DNA of 35,687 nt from Solirubrobacterales bacterium (GTDB lineage Bacteria > Actinomycetota > Thermoleophilia > Solirubrobacterales > Solirubrobacteraceae). A model generated the notes under the pieces. It saw nothing but the letters and a program-made list of their open reading frames with translations, did not search any database and had not been told where the DNA came from. Shown one piece after another: positions 7,999 through 14,807 of this stretch (positions are counted from its first letter, which is position 1; each line of letters starts with the position of its first letter). The stretch is from positions 1-35,687 of the forward strand of contig DAHUYL010000137.1 in assembly GCA_027315255.1 (NCBI GenBank). The letters are read 5' to 3'. The position numbers and the translations under genes were made by a program.

Positions 7999-9696
7999 AT
8001 GCCCCGCCTGTCCGAGTACCTGCTGCCGACCGAGCGTGACCCGCCCGCCGATGCCGAGGCGATCAGCCACAAGCTGATGGTCCGCGCCGGGCTGATCCGG
8101 CAGGTCGGCTCGGGGCTGTGGTCATGGCTGCCGGCCGGCTGGCGCACCCACCAGCGGATCGTCCAGATCGTCCGCGAGGAGATGGACGCGATCGGCGGCC
8201 AGGAGCTCCTGCTGCCGGTGCTCCAGCCGGCCGAGGTGTGGCGTCGCACCGGCAGGTATGGGATCGAGGAGCTGTTCAAGCTGAAGGACCGCCGCGGCGC
8301 CGACATGGTTCTGGCGATGACCCACGAGGAGGTGATCACCACCCACGCCGCCCAGGCGATCCGCTCCTACCGCGACCTGCCGATGATCCTGTACCACTTC
8401 CAGGTCAAGGAGCGCGACGAGCCGCGGCCGCGCGCCGGGGTGCTGCGAACCCGGGAGTTCGTCATGAAGGACTCCTACAGCTTCGACCTCGACCGCGAGG
8501 GGCTCGAGGCCTCCTACGAGCGGCACATCGCCGCCTACGACCGGATGTTCGACCGCTGCGGGCTCGAGTGGTATCGCGTCCACGCCGACGTCGGCATGAT
8601 GGGCGGGCACGGAGCCGACGAGTACATGGCGCCGTGCGCCGCGGGCGAGAACGAGGTGGCGCTCGCCCCGGGGTACGCGGCCAATGTCGAGGTCGCGACG
8701 GCCGACCCGCAGCCCGTGGCACTGCCGCCGCAGCTGACCGCGCCGGAGGCCGTCGAAACCCCTGGCATGACGACGATCGAGGCGGTCGCCACGCACCTGG
8801 CGCTGCCGCCCGGCGCGCTGCTCAAGGCCTTCCCGGTGATCAAGCAGGAGGGAGGGGAGCTCGTGATGGTCGTGGTCCGTGGCGACCACCGCGTCAACGA
8901 GATCAAGCTCCGCAACGCGTTGCGCTCCGACTTCCGCCCGGCCCATCCCCAGGAGATCGAGGAGCGGATCGGCCCGCCCGGCTACATCGGGCCGGTGGGC
9001 ACCGAGATTCCGATCCTGCTCGACGCCGGCGCGGCCGCCAACGGCGCCGGCGGCTCCTACGTGACCGGGGCCAACCGCTCCGGCGCCCATCTACGCGGGG
9101 TCGAGCCGGGCCGCGACTTCGGCTTCGAGCTCGTCGACGTCCGTGCCGTCGTCGCCGGCGACACCCACGCGGGCGCCACGATCCGGATCGAGCCGGCGAT
9201 CGAGGTCGGCAACCTGTTCAAGCTCGGGACCCGCTACAGCGAGCCGCTCGGCGCCACCTATCTCGATCAGGGCGGCAACGCCAAGCTGATCTGGATGGGG
9301 TCCTACGGTTTCGGGCCGGCGCGCACCGCCGCAGCGGCGGTCGAGCAGTTCGCCGACGCCAAGGGGATCTCGTGGCCGCGCGCGATCAGCCCGTTCGACG
9401 TCCACCTGGTGACGCTCGGGAAGCCGGGCAGCGCCGAGCTGGCGCTGTCCGAGCGGCTCTACGACGAGCTGCAGGCGCTCGGACTCGCGGTCCTGTACGA
9501 CGACCGCGAGTCCGGACCGGGGGAGAAGTTCGCCGATGCCGAGCTGCTCGGCTGCCCGGCGCGGGTCACGGTCGGCCGCCGCACGCTCGAGGCGGGTGAG
9601 CTCGAGGTGCAGGTCCGCCGCGGGCTCGAGGCACGGACGGTCCCGCTCGAGGGCGCGGCCGACGCGGTCGCCGAGCTGTGGCGGACCCTGGCGTAG
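7999..9696 (+). CDS. proS: Prolyl-tRNA synthetase, bacterial type
   Basis: 565 residues, usual for the bacterial form with an editing insertion. It charges tRNA-Pro with proline. The class II catalytic core is seen in the N-terminal third (GLWSWLPAGWR, motif 2 around RPRAGVLRTREFVMKDSYSF, and HADVGMMGGHGADEYM). The INS editing domain spans roughly residues 235-390, followed by the motif 3 region (GSYGFGPARTAAAAVEQ) and an anticodon-binding domain at the C-terminus. The ATG follows a -10 element. The stop codon overlaps the GTG of pgsA by 19 bases, so the two are probably co-transcribed. Confidence 0.97.
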   Translation: MPRLSEYLLPTERDPPADAEAISHKLMVRAGLIRQVGSGLWSWLPAGWRTHQRIVQIVREEMDAIGGQELLLPVLQPAEVWRRTGRYGIEELFKLKDRRGADMVLAMTHEEVITTHAAQAIRSYRDLPMILYHFQVKERDEPRPRAGVLRTREFVMKDSYSFDLDREGLEASYERHIAAYDRMFDRCGLEWYRVHADVGMMGGHGADEYMAPCAAGENEVALAPGYAANVEVATADPQPVALPPQLTAPEAVETPGMTTIEAVATHLALPPGALLKAFPVIKQEGGELVMVVVRGDHRVNEIKLRNALRSDFRPAHPQEIEERIGPPGYIGPVGTEIPILLDAGAAANGAGGSYVTGANRSGAHLRGVEPGRDFGFELVDVRAVVAGDTHAGATIRIEPAIEVGNLFKLGTRYSEPLGATYLDQGGNAKLIWMGSYGFGPARTAAAAVEQFADAKGISWPRAISPFDVHLVTLGKPGSAELALSERLYDELQALGLAVLYDDRESGPGEKFADAELLGCPARVTVGRRTLEAGELEVQVRRGLEARTVPLEGAADAVAELWRTLA

Positions 9697-10331
9697 CGCC
9701 GCCGGCAGTCCCGCCCGCACGAACCAGGCGGCGGCTGTTCGGGATCGACCGCTCGGGGCCGCCGCCGGCATCGACCCGTGCCGGCCAGCCGCTGAATCCG
9801 TGGACGATCCCCAACGCGATCGGCTTCGCCCGGCTGGCGCTGATCCCCGTCTTCCTGGCGGTCGCACTGTCGAGTCGCGACGGCCAGGATGCGCTCGCCG
9901 TCGTGCTGTTCGCAGTGATCGGCTGGGCTGACTACCTCGACGGCTTCACCGCTCGGCTGACCGGGCAGTACAGCCGGCTGGGGGCGCTGCTCGATCCGGT
10001 CATCGACCGGCTGCTGGTGATCTCGGGGATGGCGGTCGCGTGGGACTTCACGCTGCTTCCACGCTGGGCGATCGCGGTCGTCGTCGCGCGTGAGCTGACG
10101 ATGCTCGCGCTCAGCCGCTACGCGCTCGTGCGCGGAGTCGAGATCGAGATCAACTGGGCCGGACGGCTCGGCGTCGCACCGACGATGGGGGCGCCGTTCT
10201 TCGCGATGGCCGGGGTGCACTGGCTGGCGCTGATCATGCTGTACGCGGGGCTTGCGCTCGCGCTCGCTGCGACGGCCCTGTACATGCGGCGCGGGTTGCA
10301 CGAGCTTCGCAAACTCTCAAGCTCAGATTGA
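9678..10331 (+). CDS. pgsA: CDP-alcohol phosphatidyltransferase, PgsA type
   Basis: 217 residues, integral membrane with about 5-6 hydrophobic segments. The CDP-alcohol phosphotransferase signature D-X2-DG-X2-AR-X8-G-X3-D-X3-D is intact in the segment starting DYLDGFTAR and ending DPVIDR. PgsA makes phosphatidylglycerophosphate from CDP-diacylglycerol and glycerol-3-phosphate; a related phosphatidyltransferase cannot be excluded. The N-terminus has a Pro/Arg-rich cytoplasmic tail before the first TM. The GTG start overlaps proS by 19 bases. The stop codon overlaps the -35 of the next promoter. A pgsA-like gene also lies a few genes upstream of garA in mycobacteria, so this neighbourhood looks conserved. 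Confidence 0.88.
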   Translation: MADPGVAPPAVPPARTRRRLFGIDRSGPPPASTRAGQPLNPWTIPNAIGFARLALIPVFLAVALSSRDGQDALAVVLFAVIGWADYLDGFTARLTGQYSRLGALLDPVIDRLLVISGMAVAWDFTLLPRWAIAVVVARELTMLALSRYALVRGVEIEINWAGRLGVAPTMGAPFFAMAGVHWLALIMLYAGLALALAATALYMRRGLHELRKLSSSD

Positions 10332-10355
10332 CCCTGCGGTTTGCCCGGATATACT
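10328..10355 (+). promoter_or_regulatory. Housekeeping-type promoter of the rsiG-garA-ftsR operon
   Basis: TTGACC (10328-10333), 16-base spacer, TATACT (10350-10355). This is the best -35/-10 pair I see in the window. The -35 overlaps the stop codon of pgsA. Predicted transcription start is near 10362, giving a leader of about 42 bases. A second -10, TAGATT at 10392-10397, is six bases before the ATG and could drive a leaderless transcript. Confidence 0.7.
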
Positions 10356-10403
10356 CGCCCCGGCACGCCACCACCACACAAGGACGGGGGGTAGATTAGG
10401 GGT

Positions 10404-10673
10404 ATGGACACGTTTCCGGATCTCGGCTCGCTGACCGATCAGGAGCTGAAGGACCTGATCAAGGAGCTGACCAACGAGGAGATCGAGATCTCCTACAAGC
10501 GGCGGATCCTCCACGGGAAGATCGACATCCTCCGCGCTGAGCTCGTCAATCGGTTGCGCAAGAAGGAGGAGGGCGGCGAGCTGGTGATCACCGGCGCCGA
10601 CGTCCAGCAGCTCACCGACATCCTTGCCGGGCGGGTGCCGCCCGCCGCCGAGAGCCCCGACGGGCTCGAGTAG
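10404..10673 (+). CDS. rsiG: Small RsiG-like protein, putative c-di-GMP-binding anti-sigma factor
   Basis: 89 residues, almost entirely predicted helical (about 10-56), then a short segment VITGADVQQLTDIL (61-74) and a Pro/Glu tail. RsiG of Streptomyces is an anti-sigma factor that binds WhiG with c-di-GMP as co-factor, using the motif E-X3-S-X2-R-X3-Q-X3-D in antiparallel coiled-coil helices. Here one copy reads Glu26, Ser30, Arg33, His37, Asp41, so His replaces Gln. A single motif suggests a homodimer, as described for the short RsiG of Rubrobacter. No whiG-like sigma gene is in the window, so the partner is unknown. It is the first gene of an operon with an FHA protein 26 bases downstream and a MerR regulator. 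The family call is strong; ligand binding is inferred. Confidence 0.72.
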   Translation: MDTFPDLGSLTDQELKDLIKELTNEEIEISYKRRILHGKIDILRAELVNRLRKKEEGGELVITGADVQQLTDILAGRVPPAAESPDGLE

Positions 10674-10699
10674 CCCCGAGGCGGGACGGGCGCAACGCG

Positions 10700-11167
10700 G
10701 TGGCTCAGCACTGCCCAGAGTGCGGCTTCGCCAACGCTGACGGCGCCAACTACTGCCAGCGGTGCGGCGCCTACCTCGGCGGCGGCGAGGCGGCGACGGG
10801 CGCGACGACGGCCGCCTTTCGCGTCGGCGAGACGGGTGAGCTCGAGGAGGTCTCGCTGAAGGACATCGTCGCCCGCGGCGCGATGCTCGTGATCCGCGCC
10901 GGCGGCGGTCGCGCCGGCGAGATGTTCCAGCTCGACGGCGACCGGATGACCGTCGGCCGTCGCCCCGATGCCGACTTGTTCCTCGATGACGTCACGGTCT
11001 CGCGCGACCACGCCGTGATCGTTCGCCGCGGCGACAACTACTTCCTCGACGACTGCGGGTCGCTGAACGGCACCTACGTCAACCGCCAGCGAATCGAGTC
11101 GCACCGGCTGGGCGATGGCGACGAGCTGCAGATCGGCAAGTACAAGCTCGCGTTCCTGAGCCGCTGA
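10700..11167 (+). CDS. garA: Zinc-ribbon FHA-domain protein, GarA/OdhI type
   Basis: 155 residues from a GTG start. N-terminal zinc ribbon: CPECG (Cys5, Cys8) and CQRCG (Cys19, Cys22). Then a Thr-containing linker and an FHA domain at about 61-155 with the phosphothreonine-binding residues Gly86-Arg87, Ser101, His104 and Asn123. GarA/OdhI proteins switch between inhibiting 2-oxoglutarate metabolism enzymes and binding their own phosphorylated N-terminal Thr; the linker here has ATTAAFR with Thr36-Thr37, reminiscent of the ETTS-V-FR site. The gene is followed directly by an ftsR-like MerR gene, the order seen for garA/odhI in mycobacteria and corynebacteria. TGATG junction with the next gene. 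Target enzymes and kinase are not visible here. Confidence 0.82.
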   Translation: MAQHCPECGFANADGANYCQRCGAYLGGGEAATGATTAAFRVGETGELEEVSLKDIVARGAMLVIRAGGGRAGEMFQLDGDRMTVGRRPDADLFLDDVTVSRDHAVIVRRGDNYFLDDCGSLNGTYVNRQRIESHRLGDGDELQIGKYKLAFLSR

Positions 11168-11949
11168 TGGCGACCGACGACCGCACCGCCTCACCGCTCG
11201 AGCTCCCGGACGCGGCCGCGGCGCCAGACGGCGCCCGGCCGGCTCAGAAGGCGGTCACGATCGGCGCCGTCTGCAAGGCGCTGGTCCAGGAGTTCCCCGA
11301 CATCTCGATCTCGAAGATCCGCTACCTCGAGGACCAGAAGCTGCTCGCGCCACGCCGGACGCAAGGGGGATACCGGCTCTATACGCAGGCCGACGTCCAG
11401 CGATTGCGGACGATCCTGCGGCTTCAGCGCGACGAGTTCCTGCCGCTGCGGGTGATCCGCCAGGAGCTCGCCGGCGGGCGCGCAGAGCGGGAGGCGGTCG
11501 CGTCGCAGGCCGGCACGACCGCCGAAGCGCGGACGCCGCGCCGCGCCGCGACCGTGATCTGGCGCGACCCCGGCGCCGTCTACACGCTCGAGGAGGTGGT
11601 CGAGGAGACAGGTGCAGATGCCCGGCTGGTCGCCGAGCTCGTCGAGTACGGGGTGATCCGCGGTCAGAACCGCAGCGGCCGCGCGTACTTCGACGAGACC
11701 GAGCGCGAGATCGTCCGCGCGGTGGCCGAGCTCGCCCGCTACGGCGTCGGCGGGCGGAACCTCCGCGTGTTCCGCAGCTCCGCCGATCGCGAGGCGCAGC
11801 TGTTGCAGAGCATCCTCGCGCCGGCGCTGCGCTCCCGCAATCCCGAACGCCGCAAGGAGGCGATCGAGACGCTCGAGAACCTCGCATCGGTCACCACTCA
11901 CCTCAAGCACCTGCTGTTGATCAACGACCTGCGTAAGATCGCGACGTAA
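11167..11949 (+). CDS. ftsR: MerR-family transcriptional regulator, FtsR-like
   Basis: 260 residues. The N-terminal MerR winged helix covers about 34-105 and contains the block ISISKIRYLEDQKLLAPRRT followed by GGYRLYTQADVQRL. It closely resembles FtsR of Corynebacterium, an activator of the cell-division gene ftsZ, which is encoded next to odhI. A second region (about 130-190) starts YTLEEVVEETGADARLV and looks like a partner HTH/SAP-like fold; the C-terminus is helical. There is no Cys-based metal site, so this is not a metal sensor. The ATG overlaps the TGA of the FHA gene by one base. The gene ends five bases before apt. Regulation of cell division is inferred from family and synteny. Confidence 0.82.
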   Translation: MATDDRTASPLELPDAAAAPDGARPAQKAVTIGAVCKALVQEFPDISISKIRYLEDQKLLAPRRTQGGYRLYTQADVQRLRTILRLQRDEFLPLRVIRQELAGGRAEREAVASQAGTTAEARTPRRAATVIWRDPGAVYTLEEVVEETGADARLVAELVEYGVIRGQNRSGRAYFDETEREIVRAVAELARYGVGGRNLRVFRSSADREAQLLQSILAPALRSRNPERRKEAIETLENLASVTTHLKHLLLINDLRKIAT

Positions 11950-11954
11950 CGGCC

Positions 11955-12500
11955 GTGTCGGCAGCCCGCGCCCCAGGTTCGATCGATCTCAGCGGCTATG
12001 TCCGCGATATCCCGGACTTCCCGCGGCCGGGAATCCTGTTCCGCGACATCACGCCGCTGCTGCTCGACCCGCGCGCGCTCGACGCCGCCGTCGCCCGGCT
12101 GACCCAGTTCGGGCGGAACCGCGAGATCGACTTCGTCGTCGCCGCCGAGGCACGCGGCTTCATCCTGGGCGGTGCGCTCGCGCGCGAGCTGCACGCCGGC
12201 TTCATCCCGGCGCGCAAGCGCGGCCGCCTGCCCGCCGACACGGTGACCACCGAGTACGCGCTCGAGTACGGCATCGACGCGCTCGAGATGCACGCCGACG
12301 CGTTCGCCGGCGGCGCTCGCGTACTCGTGCACGACGACCTGCTGGCAACCGGCGGCACGGCCGCGGCGCTGGCGGACCTGGTGACCAAGCTGGGCGGCGA
12401 GATCGTCGCCTGCGCGTTCCTCGTCGAGCTCACGTTCCTGGGCGGGCGCGAGCGGCTCGCACCCCACTTCGTCCATTCGCTGATCGCCTACGACAGGTAG
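11955..12500 (+). CDS. apt: Adenine phosphoribosyltransferase
   Basis: 181 residues from a GTG start. It condenses adenine with PRPP to AMP in purine salvage. The N-terminal block IPDFPRPGILFRDITPLL is diagnostic for Apt, and the PRPP-binding loop VLVHDDLLATGGTAAAL is intact with both acidic residues and the Thr-Gly-Gly turn. The gene is five bases behind the MerR gene and six bases ahead of the next one, so it belongs to the same transcription unit. TAAGAT at 11934-11939, inside the end of the MerR gene, might provide an internal promoter but the spacing is long. Confidence 0.95.
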   Translation: MSAARAPGSIDLSGYVRDIPDFPRPGILFRDITPLLLDPRALDAAVARLTQFGRNREIDFVVAAEARGFILGGALARELHAGFIPARKRGRLPADTVTTEYALEYGIDALEMHADAFAGGARVLVHDDLLATGGTAAALADLVTKLGGEIVACAFLVELTFLGGRERLAPHFVHSLIAYDR

Positions 12501-12506
12501 GCGGTC

Positions 12507-12965
12507 GTGCGGGTTCGGCGCAGCGCGCGCGTCGCGGCCGCGCCCGAAGCAGTCTGGGAGCTGATCGTCGACCCGCGCCGGCTGCCGCGCTGGTGGCCGG
12601 GGGTAGAGCGGATCGAGGGCGTCGACGAGGGCCGCGCCACCTTCACGCAGGTGCTCGTCAGCAAGCGCGGGCGCCCGGTGCGCGCCGACTTTCGGGTCCC
12701 GCTGCTCGAGGCTCCGAGGCGCGTGGTCTGGGAGCAGGAGCTCGCCGGGACGCCGTTCGAGCGCGTGCTGTCGAGCTCCGTGACCGACCTGTCGCTGGAC
12801 GGCGCAGGAGCCCAGACGGTGGTGACGATCGAGCGCCGACAGCGTCTGCGAGGGCTCTCGCACGCCGGCGGCTGGATGCTGCGCCGCGCCACCCGCCGGC
12901 AGCTCGACGGTGCGCTCGAGGGGTTGGGAGCGCTGTTTGGGGACGGCGGCCGGCCGAGCGGCTGA
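12507..12965 (+). CDS. SRPBCC (START-like) domain protein
   Basis: 152 residues from a GTG start. The helix-grip fold of polyketide cyclase/dehydrase-type SRPBCC proteins is indicated by the opening VRRSARVAAAPEAVWELIVDPRRLPRWWPGV-like pattern (beta strand, then helix with Val-Trp-Glu-Leu and the Trp-Trp pair) and by alternating beta strands with a C-terminal amphipathic helix rich in Arg and Leu. Such proteins bind hydrophobic ligands; ligand and role are unknown. It is the last gene of the rsiG-garA-ftsR-apt unit, six bases after apt, and converges on a minus-strand membrane protein gene. Confidence 0.8.
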   Translation: MRVRRSARVAAAPEAVWELIVDPRRLPRWWPGVERIEGVDEGRATFTQVLVSKRGRPVRADFRVPLLEAPRRVVWEQELAGTPFERVLSSSVTDLSLDGAGAQTVVTIERRQRLRGLSHAGGWMLRRATRRQLDGALEGLGALFGDGGRPSG

Positions 12966-12988
12966 CAGGATTGCCGCGCCGTGAACAG

Positions 12989-13034
12989 CAGGGGGCCCGG
13001 ATTTCCGGCCACGTCGGCCGCAAATCCACCCCTG
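12989..13034. terminator. Long hairpin between convergent genes
   Basis: Outer arms CAGGGG (12989-12994) and CCCCTG (13029-13034), then GGATTT (12999-13004) and AAATCC (13022-13027), then GGCC (13007-13010) and GGCC (13016-13019). It fills the 81-base gap between two converging genes. No T-tract; a bidirectional terminator is likely. Confidence 0.55.
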
Positions 13035-13046
13035 GGCCGGCAATCC

Positions 13047-14183
13047 CTACGACAGCTTGAACGCGCCGCGCAGGACGATCGTCCCCGGTTGCTTGGGGTC
13101 GACCTGGGTCTCGAGCGTCAGCAGCACCTGCTTGTACGAGCCCGCGTTGGCGGGCAGCTGCCCCTCGGTCTCGAGCTTGCCCGCCTTCGTCACGCGCGTG
13201 TCGACGAAGCCGACCCGGGTGGCGCTCGACGGCGAGTTGTACAGCCACACGGCGTACGCGTTGTGGAGCGTGTTGGCGGGGAGTCCCTGTGCGGCGATCA
13301 CGATCCCGAGCGTCGCACCGTCGCGGATCACGTCCGCCTCCCCGACCGTCTGCTTGGCGCCGGTCGGCGATGTGAGCGTGAGCGTCGCGAGCCGCGTCGC
13401 TGCCGGAGTTGTGGCGGTCGTGGTCGCCGGGGTGCCGGCGGTCGTGTGCTGCTTTGGCTTGTTCGAGTTGCCGCCACTGTTCACGACCAGCGCGATCACG
13501 ACGCCGGCGATGATCAACACGCCGACCAGTGCCAGCAGGATCGCGCCACCGCGGCGCGAGCTGCGAGCCATCCCGGGGGTGACCGGCGAGCCGACGCCGC
13601 CCATCCCGCCGAGCTCGAGCTCGGACGGCCGCCGGCGCGGGCGGCGCTCCGCAACCGGCTCTGCGACCGGCGGCGCTGTGACCAGCGGCTCGGCAGGCGC
13701 TTCGGTCCCGGTGCGGTAGGACTCGGCTTCGTACGGCGCAGCGCCGTACGCGGCCTCGTCGACGTGGTCCTCGGCGGGCACGGGCTCGAGCTCCTCTGCC
13801 GGCGGTGACACGGCTCGCACAGACTCGAGCTGCCCGAAACTGTCGGGGATCTCGGGCAGCGGCGTCGACGTGAGCCCGGCGAGCTCGGCGGCGACGGCCT
13901 CTGCCCATGCCCTGTCGGACGGCGAGCGGCCGAGCTGGGCGTAGACCTGCTCTGCCACCTTCGGCGGAAGCTGCCCGAGCAGGTAGTCGGTGAACAGCGA
14001 CCGCTGCAGCGTCGGAATCGCATTCGGGGGACCGAGCTTGTCGAACGCGTCGAGCGCGCGCTGGCGGCCGGCCGCGCGATCGATCGACAGCATCGCGGCG
14101 ATCGCGTCATAGCCACGGCCGCGCTGCAGGATCAGCTGCAGGACGGCACGCTGGTCCGCGGGGAGGCTGTCTAGCGTGGCCAT
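13047..14183 (-). CDS. Membrane-anchored protein with RskA-like C-terminal domain
   Basis: 378 residues. The start at 14183 is chosen over the longer open frame because it follows a -10 (TACTCT) by nine bases and avoids overlap with the divergent thioesterase gene. Layout: helical cytoplasmic N-domain 1-110, with a DQRAVLQLILQRGRGYDAIA segment reminiscent of sigma region 4-type helix-turn-helix; acidic/Pro-rich linker 110-210; one TM segment 213-234; Thr-rich stalk; extracytoplasmic domain about 255-378. That last domain resembles the C-terminal beta-sandwich of anti-sigma-K factors (AVWLYN, VGFVDTRV, then a value-like LLTLE block). No zinc-binding anti-sigma Cys/His motif is present. A transmembrane signalling role is inferred; there is no named family. 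Confidence 0.75.
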   Translation of the reverse strand: MATLDSLPADQRAVLQLILQRGRGYDAIAAMLSIDRAAGRQRALDAFDKLGPPNAIPTLQRSLFTDYLLGQLPPKVAEQVYAQLGRSPSDRAWAEAVAAELAGLTSTPLPEIPDSFGQLESVRAVSPPAEELEPVPAEDHVDEAAYGAAPYEAESYRTGTEAPAEPLVTAPPVAEPVAERRPRRRPSELELGGMGGVGSPVTPGMARSSRRGGAILLALVGVLIIAGVVIALVVNSGGNSNKPKQHTTAGTPATTTATTPAATRLATLTLTSPTGAKQTVGEADVIRDGATLGIVIAAQGLPANTLHNAYAVWLYNSPSSATRVGFVDTRVTKAGKLETEGQLPANAGSYKQVLLTLETQVDPKQPGTIVLRGAFKLS

Positions 14184-14192
14184 CGCGCCCGA

Positions 14193-14220
14193 AGAGTAGA
14201 GGAGCCGGCTGCGGTAGGGT
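14193..14220. promoter_or_regulatory. Divergent pair of leaderless-type promoters
   Basis: On the minus strand TACTCT (14193-14198) lies nine bases before the ATG at 14183. On the plus strand TAGGGT (14215-14220) lies eight bases before the GTG at 14229. The two start codons are only 45 bases apart, so the promoters overlap back to back and may compete for polymerase. Confidence 0.5.
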
Positions 14221-14228
14221 CCGCGGCC

Positions 14229-14657
14229 GTGCAGCTCGAGCTCCCGCATCGGTCCACATCCGGATTCGACGGACTCCTCGGCCTGGTCTGGACCGAGCTC
14301 AGCGACGACCGCGTCGCCGCCCACGTCGCCGTCCGGGACGAGCTGCTCCAGCCCGCCGGACTCGTCCACGGAGGCGTCTACGCGGCGATCGCAGAGAGCA
14401 TCGCGTCGACCGCGACGGTGCTCGCGCTCGGCGGCGGCACGGGCGCCGCGGTCGGGCTCTCGAACCAGACGAGCTTTCTGCGGCCGATCTCGGCCGGCAC
14501 GATCCACGCTGTCGCGCTGCGCAGGCACGCCGGTCGCAGCACGTGGGTGTGGGAGGTCGAGATCACCGACGACGAGGGCCGCCTGTGCGCGCTGACGCGG
14601 ATGACCGTCGCCGTGCGCAGCGCCGCAGCGGCCGCCGGCAGCTCCCAGCCCGGCTAG
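14229..14657 (+). CDS. Hotdog-fold thioesterase, PaaI type
   Basis: 142 residues from a GTG start. The PaaI/YbgC-like hotdog signature is clear: LLQPAGLVHGGVYAAIAESIAS, where the His-Gly-Gly turn and following helix form the active-site region and the Glu in the helix is the likely general base. It is followed by NQTSFLRPISAGTIHAVA and a beta strand pattern typical of acyl-CoA thioesterases. Substrate unknown; aromatic or short acyl-CoAs are common for the family. The gene stands immediately upstream of a decayed IS110 element, and its Ala/Ser-rich end looks natural rather than truncated. Confidence 0.88.
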   Translation: MQLELPHRSTSGFDGLLGLVWTELSDDRVAAHVAVRDELLQPAGLVHGGVYAAIAESIASTATVLALGGGTGAAVGLSNQTSFLRPISAGTIHAVALRRHAGRSTWVWEVEITDDEGRLCALTRMTVAVRSAAAAAGSSQPG

Positions 14658-14708
14658 TGGCCCGACCCCCTAGACGCCCTACGGAGGATGATTTGCCGGG
14701 ACGTTGAA

Positions 14709-14790
14709 GGCCGGACCTCGGTCGCATTTTGCGGGGGTTTGCCTGGCCGGAGAGTGGCTCCGGCTGACCCCATACGAAGGAGGTCCGGCC
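14709..14790 (+). ncRNA. Structured leader, candidate IS110 bridge RNA region
   Basis: Outer stem GGCCGGACCTC (14709-14719) with GAGGTCCGGCC (14780-14790), perfect 11 bp. Inner stem GCCGGAG (14746-14752) with CTCCGGC (14758-14764), perfect 7 bp with a 5-base loop. IS110-group elements encode a bridge RNA in the non-coding end upstream of the transposase, which makes this a candidate remnant. The AAGGAGG at 14777-14783 is partly inside the outer stem, so sequestering the ribosome binding site is an alternative or additional role. Confidence 0.4.
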
Positions 14791-14807
14791 GTGACTGGAA
14801 CGATGAC

